Both the position numbers and the translations under genes were made by a program. The notes below the pieces were generated by a model. It searched no databases. It saw only the letters and a program-made list of their open reading frames with translations, and was not told the origin of the DNA. Of a DNA stretch of 64,000 bases, positions 33,652 through 42,216 are shown one piece after another; position 1 is the first letter of the stretch; each line of letters starts with the position of its first letter. This DNA comes from Myxococcales bacterium (GTDB lineage Bacteria > Myxococcota_A > Polyangia > Polyangiales > Polyangiaceae), in the NCBI GenBank assembly GCA_947473045.1, contig CANJCO010000001.1, positions 1 through 64,000 of the forward strand. Reading direction: 5' to 3'.

Positions 33652-34609
33652 GCAACCAAAAAAGACCCGCAGCCGAGAGCGCGAGGATAACCAAAGCCGC
33701 GAGCACCACGCCGGCGTCCGTGCTCGAAACAGCCGATTTTCGCGGAGCGGCGCGCGGTGGAAGCGGCTCCGGCGGAGGCGCGCGCGACGGCGAAATTTCG
33801 CGCTCGCTCCGCGGCGGAGCAGGGGCTGCGGGAGCCGCAGGCGCAGCGAGTTCTTCCTGCGACATGGGCTCATCGTCGCAGGCTTCGAGGTCTCCGAGCG
33901 CCGACGACACGGGCTCCTCGAGCGCCAGAACGTTCACCCCGACGCGCATGGTCACCGCCGATCGCCAGGGCACGTCGCGCGACGAGGAGAGCGCGGAGTC
34001 GCCAAGCTGCACGCCGTTTCTGGAGCCGAGATCACGCACCACGACCGCTGCGCCGCGACGAACGATCTGCACGTGCTCGCGCGAGGCGTCGGGGTCGGCG
34101 AGCGGCAGATCACACGCCTCACCCCGACCCGCGCGATAGACGCGCCCCTCCTCTTCGAGCGCGAGCGTAGCTCCCGCGTCGGGGCCTTCCACCACGTGAA
34201 CCGTGGGGTAGGCGCGATCGCCCTGTTCGCGCATCGCCCGGGCCACCAGCGCGAGCGCGATGTCGCGCGTCGCCGCAGGCAGGTCGGCGGTCACCGGACC
34301 CTGATCGAGCTTCACCTCAATCCACACGCGACCGATTCGCACCCTGTCGCCGCTGCGAAGAATGCGCGGCGCGCGGTGCGCGAGCCTCACGCCGGCGATC
34401 CAGGTGCCGTTGGTGCTGCCGTCGTCGAGGATGGAGTACTCGCCGCCTTTCGCCTGAATAATCGCGTGGCGGTGACTCACGCTCGGGTCTGGCAGGCGCA
34501 CGTCGGACGACGCGCTTCTACCGATGACGATGCGCGCCCCGTCGAGCGTCAGACGCGGCGCTTCGCCCGCGCCGGGCGCTTCGGAATTGATGACGATCGT
34601 CAGGGACAC
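33641..34609 (-). CDS. Double FHA-domain protein with C-terminal membrane anchor
   Basis: 322 residues. Two FHA domains: the first (about 25-95) with IVIGRSASSDVRLPDPSVSHRHA and STNGTWI, the second (about 130-215) with ASREHVQIV and LGSRNGVQL. Both keep the phosphothreonine-binding Arg, Ser and Asn. A Pro/Ala linker and a single C-terminal helix (GVVLAALVILALSAAGLFWLL) suggest a tail-anchored phosphopeptide reader. Convergent with a Ser/Thr kinase gene, a likely source of its phosphorylated partner. Confidence 0.9.
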   Translation of the reverse strand: MSLTIVINSEAPGAGEAPRLTLDGARIVIGRSASSDVRLPDPSVSHRHAIIQAKGGEYSILDDGSTNGTWIAGVRLAHRAPRILRSGDRVRIGRVWIEVKLDQGPVTADLPAATRDIALALVARAMREQGDRAYPTVHVVEGPDAGATLALEEEGRVYRAGRGEACDLPLADPDASREHVQIVRRGAAVVVRDLGSRNGVQLGDSALSSSRDVPWRSAVTMRVGVNVLALEEPVSSALGDLEACDDEPMSQEELAAPAAPAAPAPPRSEREISPSRAPPPEPLPPRAAPRKSAVSSTDAGVVLAALVILALSAAGLFWLLRP

Positions 34610-34639
34610 TGGGTGCGCACTCGCGGCTCCGTATCAGGC

Positions 34640-35596
34640 TCAATCGCGCGACGGCGACAGATCGTGTGCGCGGCGCTCGACCCACGCGATGACGTCGGCC
34701 GCGACGTCGCGGCCCTTGTGGCGACTGAGCTCCTGAATCCCGGTGGGGCTGGTGACGTTCACTTCGGTCAGTCGACCGCCGATCATGTCGAGGCCCACGA
34801 AATAGAGCCCGTCGGCCCGTAGTCGTGGCGCGATGTCCGCCACGATCGCGCGCTCGGCTTCTTCGAGCTCGCACGGCTCGACGCTGCCACCGACGTGAAT
34901 ATTGGAGCGAATGTCGTCGGCGCGTGGCACGCGGTTGATCGCGCCGAGCGGCTCGCCATCGAGCAAAATGACTCTTTTGTCGCCCTTGCGCACCGCCGGC
35001 AAAAACTCCTGCACCATCGCGATGTGCGCCCCCTCGCCGGTGAGCATGTCGACGATCGAGCGCGCGTTGCCGTCGCCTTCGCTGAGCATCAAGACGCCCG
35101 TGCCCCCGGCGCCATCGAGCGGCTTGATGACCGCCCGCCCGCCGACCTCGCGCACGAACGAAAGAATGCGCTCCCGATCGGATGCGACCAGGGTCTTCGG
35201 GGTGTGCTGCGCGAAATGCATCGCGTACAGCTTTTCGTTGGCGTCGCGCAGCCCGCGCGGATCGTTCATGATTACGGTGCGGCCCCGCACGCGCTCGAGC
35301 ATCAGGGTGGCGTACAAATAGGCCTGATCAAACGGCGGATCTTTGCGAATGAACACCGCCTCGACGTCGGCGATGCGCACCTCGTGGCGCTCGCCGAAGC
35401 TGAAATAGGGCGCGTTGTCTTCGACCCGCAGCTCGCGAACCTGCGCGTGCAGGTCGCCCTGGTGGGCGAACAAATCGCGGGGCTCGCAGTGAAGCGCGAC
35501 GTGACCGCGCGCTTGTGCAGCACGTTGGAAGGCAAACGTCGTATCCTTGTCGGGAACGACGCGAGAGACAGGATCCATGACGTACAAGAACCGCAT
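34640..35596 (-). CDS. gshB: Glutathione synthetase
   Basis: 318 residues, the usual GshB length. Pre-ATP-grasp start FLYVMDPVSRVVPDKDTTFAF, then VEAVFIRKDPPFDQAYLYAT, ATP-grasp VIKPLDGAGGTGVLML, MVQEFLPAVRKGDKRVILLDGEPLGAINRVP, and GLDMIGGRLTEVNVTSPTGI with the metal-binding Glu/Asn. It joins gamma-glutamylcysteine and glycine. gshA is not in the window. The start overlaps the divergent gamma-glutamyltransferase start; ATG 35578 is an alternative. Confidence 0.95.
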   Translation of the reverse strand: MRFLYVMDPVSRVVPDKDTTFAFQRAAQARGHVALHCEPRDLFAHQGDLHAQVRELRVEDNAPYFSFGERHEVRIADVEAVFIRKDPPFDQAYLYATLMLERVRGRTVIMNDPRGLRDANEKLYAMHFAQHTPKTLVASDRERILSFVREVGGRAVIKPLDGAGGTGVLMLSEGDGNARSIVDMLTGEGAHIAMVQEFLPAVRKGDKRVILLDGEPLGAINRVPRADDIRSNIHVGGSVEPCELEEAERAIVADIAPRLRADGLYFVGLDMIGGRLTEVNVTSPTGIQELSRHKGRDVAADVIAWVERRAHDLSPSRD

Positions 35597-37334
35597 GCAG
35601 AACCTCTATCGGCACGCTGCCCGCATCACGCGGGCCAGCCTCACCAGCGCGGCAAAACACCGCGGCCGTAGCCTAGCACCCGTGGCCGCGCTTTCGTCGG
35701 CTGTCGTGGCCCTGATCGGCATGCCCGCGCGCGCCGCGTTCACGAGCCCCGCGGAGGGAGCGAGTTTCGCCGTCGCGACCGAGAACGCCGACGCCACGAA
35801 GGCAGCGATCGCCGTGATGCAGTCGGGCGGCAACGCCATCGACGGCGCCATCGCAGCGGCCCTCGCGCTTGGCGTCACGGCGCCGAGCTCAAGCGGGCTC
35901 GGCGGCGGCGGCTTCGCGCTCGTGTATTCGGCGAAAGATCACAAGGTGACCGCGCTCGATTTCCGCGAAGTTTCAGCCGCGAAGTCGAGCAACGAAGACC
36001 TGATCGGGCGGACCAAAGCCGGAGCGTCAATCGGCGTTCCCGGGGAGCCGGCCGGCCTCGAATGGCTAAGCGTGCATTATGCAAAGAATTCGCTGGCGCA
36101 AGACGCGGCGCCCGCGGCCGCGCTCGCGACGCAGGGGTTTGGCGTAAGCCAGCATCTCGGCGACGCGATCGCGATGCAGCGCACTGCGCTCGCGACTTCG
36201 CCCCTGGCCGCGCTCTACGCGCCGGGTGGAGCCGCGATCGCGTTCGGTCAAACCATTCGCAACCCGGCGCTCGGCAAGACCATCGCGCGGTTTGGAGCCG
36301 AAGGCGCGAAGCCCTTTTATTCGGGCGACATCGCGAAACAAATCGTCGCCGCCGCCGCGCAGGCCGGCGGGCGCCTCGAGGCCTCGGATCTCGCCGGATA
36401 TGCGGCCAGGGAGCGCGCTCCGCTCACGCGCACGTTCGGTGCGCGCACCGTGTCGACCATGCCAGCCCCGTCGGCCGGCGGGCTGATGCAGCTCGAGCTG
36501 CTGTCGCTTTACGGCGCCGATTCGACGTCGTCGCTGCATGACATCGGCTTCGGTTCGAGCCAGTACTTCCACATGGTGGCCGAGGGCATGCGCGGCGCCG
36601 TCGCCGACCGCGCAAGGCTCGCCGGCGATCCCGACGTCGAACCGCAGGTGAACGCAGCCTTCGATCGCGCGCTCGAGCCCGCTCAAATGAAGGCCCGCCT
36701 GGCCCGCATCGACCCGCGAAAAACGCACGCGACGGCTGAGTTCAAGACCCACGAAGAGGGCACGACGCACCTCGTGGTCACCGACGCTGAAGGAAACGTG
36801 GTCTCCCTCACCACGACGGTCAATGACCCGTTCGGCGCGCGCGTCACGGCCGGAGACACCGGCATCGTGCTCAACAACCAGCTGAACGACTTTTCGCTGC
36901 CCGCCGACGTCGCCGGATTCGGCGTCATCGGACTCGGGCCCAACAGGCCCCGCGGCGGCGCGCGCCCGGTGTCGAGCATGGCGCCGACCATCGTGCTCGA
37001 AAACGGCGTGCCGATCGTCGCACTCGGCGGCTCGGGCGGCAGGCGCATCGCCACAGCGACCACGCAGGCGCTCATCGGGAGGCTCGTCTACGGACTCGAT
37101 GCCAGCACCTGCGTCTCGTCTCCGCGCATCTACACGCAGGGCACAGAATTGTTCATCGAGCCGATGATCGCCGAAGACGTGCAGGTCGGCCTCGCGGCGC
37201 GCGGAGAGTCCGTCAAAGACGAGCCCTTCGTGAAGTCGGGCGTGCAGATGGTCACCTGGGATCGCGCCGGCGGACAGGTGACGATCCGCGCGGCGTCCGA
37301 TCCGCGAAAGCACGGGTTTTCCGCGGCCTGGTGA
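35595..37334 (+). CDS. ggt: Gamma-glutamyltransferase (glutathione hydrolase precursor)
   Basis: 579 residues from ATG 35595; starts at 35577 or GTG 35682 are possible. A signal-like segment (ALSSAVVALIGMPARAAF) is followed by the large subunit (NAIDGAIAAALALGV, SSGLGGGGFALVY). Autocleavage is expected before the Thr of EGTTHLVVTDAEGN; the small subunit has VNDPFGARVTAGDTGIVLNNQLNDFS and a later GGSGGRR. It degrades periplasmic glutathione. It is head to head with the glutathione synthetase gene. Confidence 0.93.
   Translation: MQNLYRHAARITRASLTSAAKHRGRSLAPVAALSSAVVALIGMPARAAFTSPAEGASFAVATENADATKAAIAVMQSGGNAIDGAIAAALALGVTAPSSSGLGGGGFALVYSAKDHKVTALDFREVSAAKSSNEDLIGRTKAGASIGVPGEPAGLEWLSVHYAKNSLAQDAAPAAALATQGFGVSQHLGDAIAMQRTALATSPLAALYAPGGAAIAFGQTIRNPALGKTIARFGAEGAKPFYSGDIAKQIVAAAAQAGGRLEASDLAGYAARERAPLTRTFGARTVSTMPAPSAGGLMQLELLSLYGADSTSSLHDIGFGSSQYFHMVAEGMRGAVADRARLAGDPDVEPQVNAAFDRALEPAQMKARLARIDPRKTHATAEFKTHEEGTTHLVVTDAEGNVVSLTTTVNDPFGARVTAGDTGIVLNNQLNDFSLPADVAGFGVIGLGPNRPRGGARPVSSMAPTIVLENGVPIVALGGSGGRRIATATTQALIGRLVYGLDASTCVSSPRIYTQGTELFIEPMIAEDVQVGLAARGESVKDEPFVKSGVQMVTWDRAGGQVTIRAASDPRKHGFSAAW
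36072..36084. repeat. Near copy of the GTGCA-N3-TGCAC palindrome
   Basis: GTGCATTATGCAA, one end mismatch from the consensus, inside ggt. Confidence 0.5.
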
Positions 37335-37351
37335 GACCGGCCTCGCGCGCG

Positions 37352-38179
37352 CTACTCCTCGGTGGCGAGCGCGAGCTCTGCGGTTTTTCCCATGTCCATG
37401 TCGCTCGCGAGCGCGTAGCCCACGCCCGCACGCTGGGTGACCGCAACCGAGTAGCCGTTGGACCGGCCCACCCGCACTTGCGCGGTTCCGACGGGCCGCG
37501 CTTCGAGCTCGGAGTCGCTGACTTGAATGCGACGCGGATCGAACACGATAATGCTGACCCGCCGCGTCTCTCCGCCGCTGCTGAGTTCGTAGCGAAGCAT
37601 CGCCGCGCGCTCGCGACGCACAGGCAACACGCAGCCGCCCACGAGCTTCGCGTGTTGACCCTGCAGCGTGGCCGCGCGAACCGGAACGCCCACGAACTGT
37701 TCGAGCTGCCCCACGTTTTTGGGGTTGGTGCACTCCGGAGGCGAGGGCCGCCCGTGCTCGGCGACCAGCTCGGCGAGCAGATCGTCGCCGAATCCCGCGT
37801 GCAGTGAGCTGGTGGCCGTCGTGCGCGCGAGCGGCCCGCGCGACATGGCGCTCCACGCGAGGGCGAACGCGGCTGCGCTGGCGAGCGGTACGACCGTACG
37901 CCACGCCGCCGACTTTTTCTGGGCCACAACTTGACCCGCCGAGCGGTCGGTCTGCGCGCGCATCGCCGCGGTGACGCGGGCGCGAACGGCGTCGCTCGCC
38001 GATTCGCGTACAGCGCGCTTGAGCGACGCTCGGGTGGCGAACTCGAGCTTCACGCGTTCCTGACAACCGCCGCATCCCTCGACGTGGGCTTCCACATCGA
38101 GCTGCCTGCCCGCTTCGAGCTGACCGTCGGCGAACGCGCCTACGAGGTGCGCGAAGTCACGGCAGCCGCGAACGGTCAC
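37352..38179 (-). CDS. Zinc-finger anti-sigma factor
   Basis: 275 residues. The N-terminal zf-HC2/ZAS domain has HVEGCGGC (HxxxCxxC). One membrane helix follows (VVPLASAAAFALAWSAMS, about 95-112), then a periplasmic part of about 160 residues. It overlaps the upstream ECF sigma gene by four bases, the usual sigma/anti-sigma arrangement, and should hold that sigma factor inactive until a signal disrupts the complex. The nature of the signal is not visible. Confidence 0.88.
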   Translation of the reverse strand: MTVRGCRDFAHLVGAFADGQLEAGRQLDVEAHVEGCGGCQERVKLEFATRASLKRAVRESASDAVRARVTAAMRAQTDRSAGQVVAQKKSAAWRTVVPLASAAAFALAWSAMSRGPLARTTATSSLHAGFGDDLLAELVAEHGRPSPPECTNPKNVGQLEQFVGVPVRAATLQGQHAKLVGGCVLPVRRERAAMLRYELSSGGETRRVSIIVFDPRRIQVSDSELEARPVGTAQVRVGRSNGYSVAVTQRAGVGYALASDMDMGKTAELALATEE

Positions 38180-38826
38180 GCGGCACCCCTTTTTTTCGCG
38201 CGAAACTGGGCGAGGTCGGCCGGAGGTTCGGCGGCGACCAACGCTTCGGCCTTCACGATGCCCATCGACAGCGCGTGGTCGTACAGCGTGCGCTGCAGAA
38301 TTTTGCGGCCCCTGTGGAGCCTGCTCATGACGGTGCCCATCGGACAGCCCATGATATCGGCGATTTCCTCGTAAGAGAACTCCTCGACGTCGGACAGGAT
38401 CACCGCGAGGCGAAACTCGGGCGGCAGCGCGTCGAGCGCCCTGCGCACTTCGCCTTCGATGATCGGCAGCAGCGCGACCTGCTCCGGGTCCCGAAGCTGA
38501 CGCATGGTCGACGCGCTCACCCAGCCGTCGGCGAGCGGGTCAGCATCGGGCCCGTCGAATACGCTCTTTTCGAGCCCGCCGCGGCGGAACTTGTTGATGA
38601 ACGTGTTGGTGAGGATTCGAAACAGCCACGCCTTGAGGTTGGTGCCCGCGTGGTACTGGTCGCGCGCGCGCAGCGCCTTCACCAAGGTGTCCTGCACCAG
38701 ATCTTCGGCCTCGGTCGGGTTGCGCGTCATGCGGCAGGCGACGCCGTGGAGGGCATCGAGGTGCGTGAGCGCCTCATCCATGAAGGCGTCGGAGTCTTTT
38801 GCGGAGTTCGAGTCGAGCTGCGGCAT
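38176..38826 (-). CDS. ECF-type RNA polymerase sigma factor
   Basis: 216 residues. Region 2 (LHGVACRMTRNPTEAEDLVQDTLVKAL, LKAWLFRILTNTFINKFRR) and region 4 (LDALPPEFRLAVILSDVEEFSYEEIADIMGCPMGTVMSRLHRGRKIL) are complete; regions 1.1 and 3 are absent, as in ECF factors. It directs polymerase to stress or envelope regulons and is followed by its anti-sigma gene (four-base overlap). Confidence 0.95.
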   Translation of the reverse strand: MPQLDSNSAKDSDAFMDEALTHLDALHGVACRMTRNPTEAEDLVQDTLVKALRARDQYHAGTNLKAWLFRILTNTFINKFRRGGLEKSVFDGPDADPLADGWVSASTMRQLRDPEQVALLPIIEGEVRRALDALPPEFRLAVILSDVEEFSYEEIADIMGCPMGTVMSRLHRGRKILQRTLYDHALSMGIVKAEALVAAEPPADLAQFRAKKRGAA

Positions 38827-38921
38827 TTCGGGGCTCTTCCTGCAGCCCAGCGGCCAAGTTGGCCACCCGGTCGCTTCAGGTCAACCCCGGCCCACCGGCG
38901 CCTATTCCGCGAGCGGCGCCG

Positions 38922-39491
38922 CTATTTTTCGCCTGCCTGAGCCTTGAGCTTCTTTTCGAGCTCCTCGATGCGCGCGTGGAGCCGCTTTACGTCACCTTCG
39001 AGCTGCTGCCACGGAAGCACGCTCGGGAGGATGGCGCGGACGCGCTCATCGATTTTCAGCTGCCATTCCTCGAGCGTACCCTTGGCCTGCTCGACGATGC
39101 CGGGTTTGCTGGGAGCGGGGGGCGGAACCGCGGGCACCGAAGGGCGATCCTTCGCGGGGATCAGGCGGCCGATTGGCCCCTCGCGCAAGTCGGACAGCAC
39201 CTTCTCGGTGCGCTCCTGAATGAGGCCGCGCAGGGTCTGCAGGGGCACGCTTCGCGTATTGCCCTTCTGCTCCTCGAAGATGATCTGCGCCAGGGTGACG
39301 TCGGTGAGATCTTCTTTCGAGTTGTTGTCGATGATCTGCACTTCCTCGCCCGTGCGAACGATCTCGGCGATCTGCAGCAGGGTCACGTAGCGGCTGTCTT
39401 TGGTGTCGTAGAGTTTGCGATTGGAGTAGCGCTTGATGACGCGCTTGCTTCGCGCTGCCGCGCCCTGCGTGTCCGGATTGCTGGGTTGCAC
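38922..39491 (-). CDS. phaR: PHB/PHA accumulation regulator (PhaR-like)
   Basis: 189 residues. The N-terminal PHB_acc_N DNA-binding domain is clear (VIKRYSNRKLYDTKDSRYVTLLQIAEIV), then the PHB_acc domain (VTLAQIIFEEQKGNTRSVPLQTLRGLIQE). A Pro linker and a C-terminal coiled coil (RLHARIEELEKKL) follow. PhaR proteins bind polyhydroxyalkanoate granules and repress phasin genes. Its presence suggests PHA metabolism; an LpqC-type esterase is encoded at 45 kb. Confidence 0.92.
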   Translation of the reverse strand: MQPSNPDTQGAAARSKRVIKRYSNRKLYDTKDSRYVTLLQIAEIVRTGEEVQIIDNNSKEDLTDVTLAQIIFEEQKGNTRSVPLQTLRGLIQERTEKVLSDLREGPIGRLIPAKDRPSVPAVPPPAPSKPGIVEQAKGTLEEWQLKIDERVRAILPSVLPWQQLEGDVKRLHARIEELEKKLKAQAGEK

Positions 39492-39576
39492 GATTGGACG
39501 CTCCCGAGGATCGGCGACACGCCGACCGTGGAGCTATGATGCGTTGAGTCAACGCCCATGAGAAGAGCCTAAAGCA

Positions 39577-40419
39577 ATGCCCGTCCTCGAAGCCGCGCAG
39601 GTCTCGGCGCACTACGCGCAAGCTTCGGCGCGTAAGGCCGGCACGCGCCCGCACGACAGCCCCCTTCGCGATGTGAGCCTCGCGGTCGACGAGGGCGAGC
39701 TCGTGGCGCTGCTGGGGCCCAACGGCGCCGGAAAGTCGACGTTGCTGCGCGTGCTCTCCGGCGCGCTCGCCCCCGCTGAGGGCGAGGTGCGGGTGTTTGG
39801 AAGGCCGCTGGCTTCGTACGCGCGCGGCGACCTGGCGCGGGTCGTCGCTGTCGTGCCGCAGCTCGAGGAAGTCGCATCGGGATTCTCGGTGCTCGACGTG
39901 GTGCTGATGGGCCGCGCGCCGCATCAGGGAGCGTGGCTCACGCCGTCGCCGGCGGACGTGCAAATCGCAAGGGAATCGCTGGCCCAGTGCGATCTCGGCG
40001 GCCTCGAGGCGCGCTCGACTGCGGAGCTTTCGGGCGGCGAACAAAAGCGGGTAAGCATCGCGCGGGCCCTCGCGCAGCAGCCTAAAATCCTGCTCCTCGA
40101 CGAGCCCGCGGCCTTTCTCGATGTGCGTCATCAGGTGGCTCTGTACGATCTGCTCGTAGGCCTCGCCCGCGGCTCCCGGCTCGCAATTGTGTGCATTATG
40201 CACGATCTCAACGTCGCCGCTCAGTACGCCTCGCGCGTCGGCCTCATGAAGCAGGGAAGGCTTGTGGCGCTGGGCACAGTAGAAGAGGTCATGACCTACC
40301 GCAGGCTGCGCGAGACCTTCGACGTCGACCTCTACTGCGGGGTCAACGACGTCACGGGAGCGCGTTTTTTTGTGCCGATGCGAGGTCACCTCGTCCCGCC
40401 TGTCCGCGAGGCGCCGTGA
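39577..40419 (+). CDS. ABC importer ATP-binding protein (BtuD/HmuV/FecE class)
   Basis: 280 residues. Walker A LLGPNGAGKST, Q-loop VVPQLEE, signature ELSGGEQKRVSIARAL, Walker B ILLLDEPAAFLD, His switch MHDLNVAA, and the C-terminal extension (LYCGVNDVTGARFFVPM) typical of FecE/HmuV ATPases. The likely partner is the FecCD-type permease at 49.6 kb and the binding protein at 0.2 kb, although they are not adjacent. It overlaps aat by four bases. A GTGCA-N3-TGCAC palindrome lies in its His-switch codons. Confidence 0.9.
   Translation: MPVLEAAQVSAHYAQASARKAGTRPHDSPLRDVSLAVDEGELVALLGPNGAGKSTLLRVLSGALAPAEGEVRVFGRPLASYARGDLARVVAVVPQLEEVASGFSVLDVVLMGRAPHQGAWLTPSPADVQIARESLAQCDLGGLEARSTAELSGGEQKRVSIARALAQQPKILLLDEPAAFLDVRHQVALYDLLVGLARGSRLAIVCIMHDLNVAAQYASRVGLMKQGRLVALGTVEEVMTYRRLRETFDVDLYCGVNDVTGARFFVPMRGHLVPPVREAP
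40191..40203. repeat. GTGCA-N3-TGCAC palindrome (TTA spacer)
   Basis: GTGCATTATGCAC, exact palindrome, inside the BtuD/HmuV-class ATPase gene at the conserved His-switch codons. Confidence 0.85.
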
Positions 40420-41105
40420 GCCCCGTCGAGCCGGCGAAGACCCCGATTCGCTTCCCCGACCCGCGCAGCTCGGGGCGCCGCGGCATCGTCGCGGTCGGCG
40501 AAGACTTTCGACCGGGGACGCTGCTGTCGGCCTACCGCGCCGGCATTTTTCCGTGGCCGCACGACGGCGAAGGCGACGAGAAGGTCGTCGCGTGGTTTTC
40601 GCCCCACCGAAGGGCCACGCTCCCCCTGGGCGCGCTGCAGTGGAGCCGAAGCCTGCGCCGCACGCTCCGCCGCCACGGGTTCCGCATCAGCGTCAACACG
40701 GCCTTTCGCGAAGTGATGGAGGCCTGCGGCTCGGTGCGCGAAGAGGGGACCTGGATCATCCCGAACCTCGTCGAAGGCTACGTGGCGCTGCACGAGCTGG
40801 GCTGGGCGCACAGCCTCGAAATTTGGGAGGGGACCGAGCTGGTCGGAGGCATCTACGGCATCGCGATCGGGCGGGCATTTTCAGCCGAGTCGATGTTCCA
40901 CCGGCGCACCGATGCCTCGAAAATAGCCTTCGCGACGCTGACCGAGCGCCTCCGCGACGGCGGCTATTCGCTGTTCGATGCCCAGGTGATGAACCCCCAC
41001 ATCGAGAGCCTGGGCTGCAGGCCCGTCGCCCGCGACACGTTTCTTTCCGAGCTCGCCGTGGCCCAGGCGACCGAGCCGCCGCTGCCGATCAGCGCTTGGC
41101 CATGA
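40416..41105 (+). CDS. aat: Leucyl/phenylalanyl-tRNA-protein transferase
   Basis: 229 residues from GTG 40416. Motifs: FPDPR, GIVAVGEDFRPGTLLSAYRAGIFPWP, VVAWFSPHRRATL, TWIIPNLVEGYVALHELGWAHSLEIWEG, ELVGGIYGIAIGRAFSAESMFHRRTDASKIA and LFDAQVMNPHIESLG. It adds Leu or Phe to N-terminal Arg/Lys of proteins for the N-end rule, normally feeding ClpS/ClpAP. Overlaps the upstream ATPase gene (GTGA) and the convergent rseP end by 17 bases. Confidence 0.96.
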   Translation: MSPVEPAKTPIRFPDPRSSGRRGIVAVGEDFRPGTLLSAYRAGIFPWPHDGEGDEKVVAWFSPHRRATLPLGALQWSRSLRRTLRRHGFRISVNTAFREVMEACGSVREEGTWIIPNLVEGYVALHELGWAHSLEIWEGTELVGGIYGIAIGRAFSAESMFHRRTDASKIAFATLTERLRDGGYSLFDAQVMNPHIESLGCRPVARDTFLSELAVAQATEPPLPISAWP

Positions 41106-42150
41106 TGTCGAAGTAGTAAGTCACGAAGCCGATCATGCACAGCAGCATGAGCAGCCCGAGCGCGTGCACCTTCGCCTCGACTTTGGCGTCGGGCTTGCGC
41201 CTGCTGGCGGCCTCGAAGCCCAGAAAAATCAAGCGACCGCCGTCGAGCGCCGGCACCGGCAGGAGATTGAACCCGCCGAGGTACGCGCTGAGCGCCCCGA
41301 GAAATTTGAAGAGGTCACCGGTGCCGCTCTTGGCCGCAGCGGCCGCCATTTTGGCCATCCCTACGGGGCCTGCAGCCTGCACCTTCTCCTTGCCGCTGAT
41401 GAAACGCACGAGGCCGACGATCGTGTCGGCGACCACCTTGGGCGGCTCGGTTACGGCGAGCTTGCCGGCCTCTGCGAAGCCGACTTTGTCGACGCGGATA
41501 GGCGGTCCGATCATGATCTTGCCGGCGTTTTCGTCGCCCTTGGCGCGCGGGACGACCCTCACGCGCACGGGATCGGGCGCGCCGTCGCGGGCAAGCTCGA
41601 GCTCAATTGCGTCGCCCGGATGCGAGCTCACCGCGCGGGTCAGCTGCTCCCACGAGCCGACGTGCTCGCCGTTGACGCTCACGATGCGGTCGTTGTCGAC
41701 GACTCCGGCCGCGTGGGCAGGACCGTCCGGATGCGTCACGACGCGCATGCTCGTGCGGTCCTCGACCACCTTGCCGGCGATCATAAATCCGGCGAAAAAC
41801 AGCACCGAAGCGAAGAAATAGTTGGCGAGCGGCCCAGCGGCGATCGTGCACACGCGGGCCCACAGCGAGGCGTTCTGATAGCTCCCGACGTCTTTCGGAT
41901 CGGTCTCCTCGTAGGGGTTCATCCCGGCGATTTGCACGTAGGCTATGAACGGGATGAGCGCGATTTGGAACGTGGTCGCGCTGCCCTCCGGCTGGTGCTT
42001 GTAGAGCCGCGGGCCGAAGCCAATCGAGAACGTGGTGACCCGCATGCCGAAGCGGCGCGCGACGAGGTAGTGCCCCGACTCATGAACGATCATGAGAATC
42101 GCGAGACCAAGAATACCGACGACGTAATAGGCGGGTTCGAATCGCGACAT
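41089..42150 (-). CDS. rseP: Site-2 intramembrane metalloprotease
   Basis: 353 residues. The first helix carries HESGH (His23, Glu24, His27). A cytoplasmic-side loop is followed by FGPLANYFFA-like IAAGPLANYFFA, one PDZ domain (about 130-215, GPAHAAGVVDNDRIVSVNGEHV), and the second catalytic motif NLLPVPALDGGRL with the zinc-binding Asp. Length is shorter than E. coli RseP, which has two PDZ domains. It cleaves membrane anti-sigma factors and signal-peptide remnants; the anti-sigma at 37.4 kb is a possible substrate. Confidence 0.94.
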   Translation of the reverse strand: MSRFEPAYYVVGILGLAILMIVHESGHYLVARRFGMRVTTFSIGFGPRLYKHQPEGSATTFQIALIPFIAYVQIAGMNPYEETDPKDVGSYQNASLWARVCTIAAGPLANYFFASVLFFAGFMIAGKVVEDRTSMRVVTHPDGPAHAAGVVDNDRIVSVNGEHVGSWEQLTRAVSSHPGDAIELELARDGAPDPVRVRVVPRAKGDENAGKIMIGPPIRVDKVGFAEAGKLAVTEPPKVVADTIVGLVRFISGKEKVQAAGPVGMAKMAAAAAKSGTGDLFKFLGALSAYLGGFNLLPVPALDGGRLIFLGFEAASRRKPDAKVEAKVHALGLLMLLCMIGFVTYYFDIMAKR

Positions 42151-42216
42151 GCGCCTGTCAGTGTAACGCGGCTGGGCGCCGCCGGCACCTTCAGCGCGAG
42201 CGGCCCGGCGGCGCGC

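Noticed and set aside
36066-38075. 669-codon open frame antisense to ggt
   Set aside because: Arg/Ala-rich antisense frame without start site or family motifs, as is common in GC-rich genomes. The forward strand encodes a clear gamma-glutamyltransferase.
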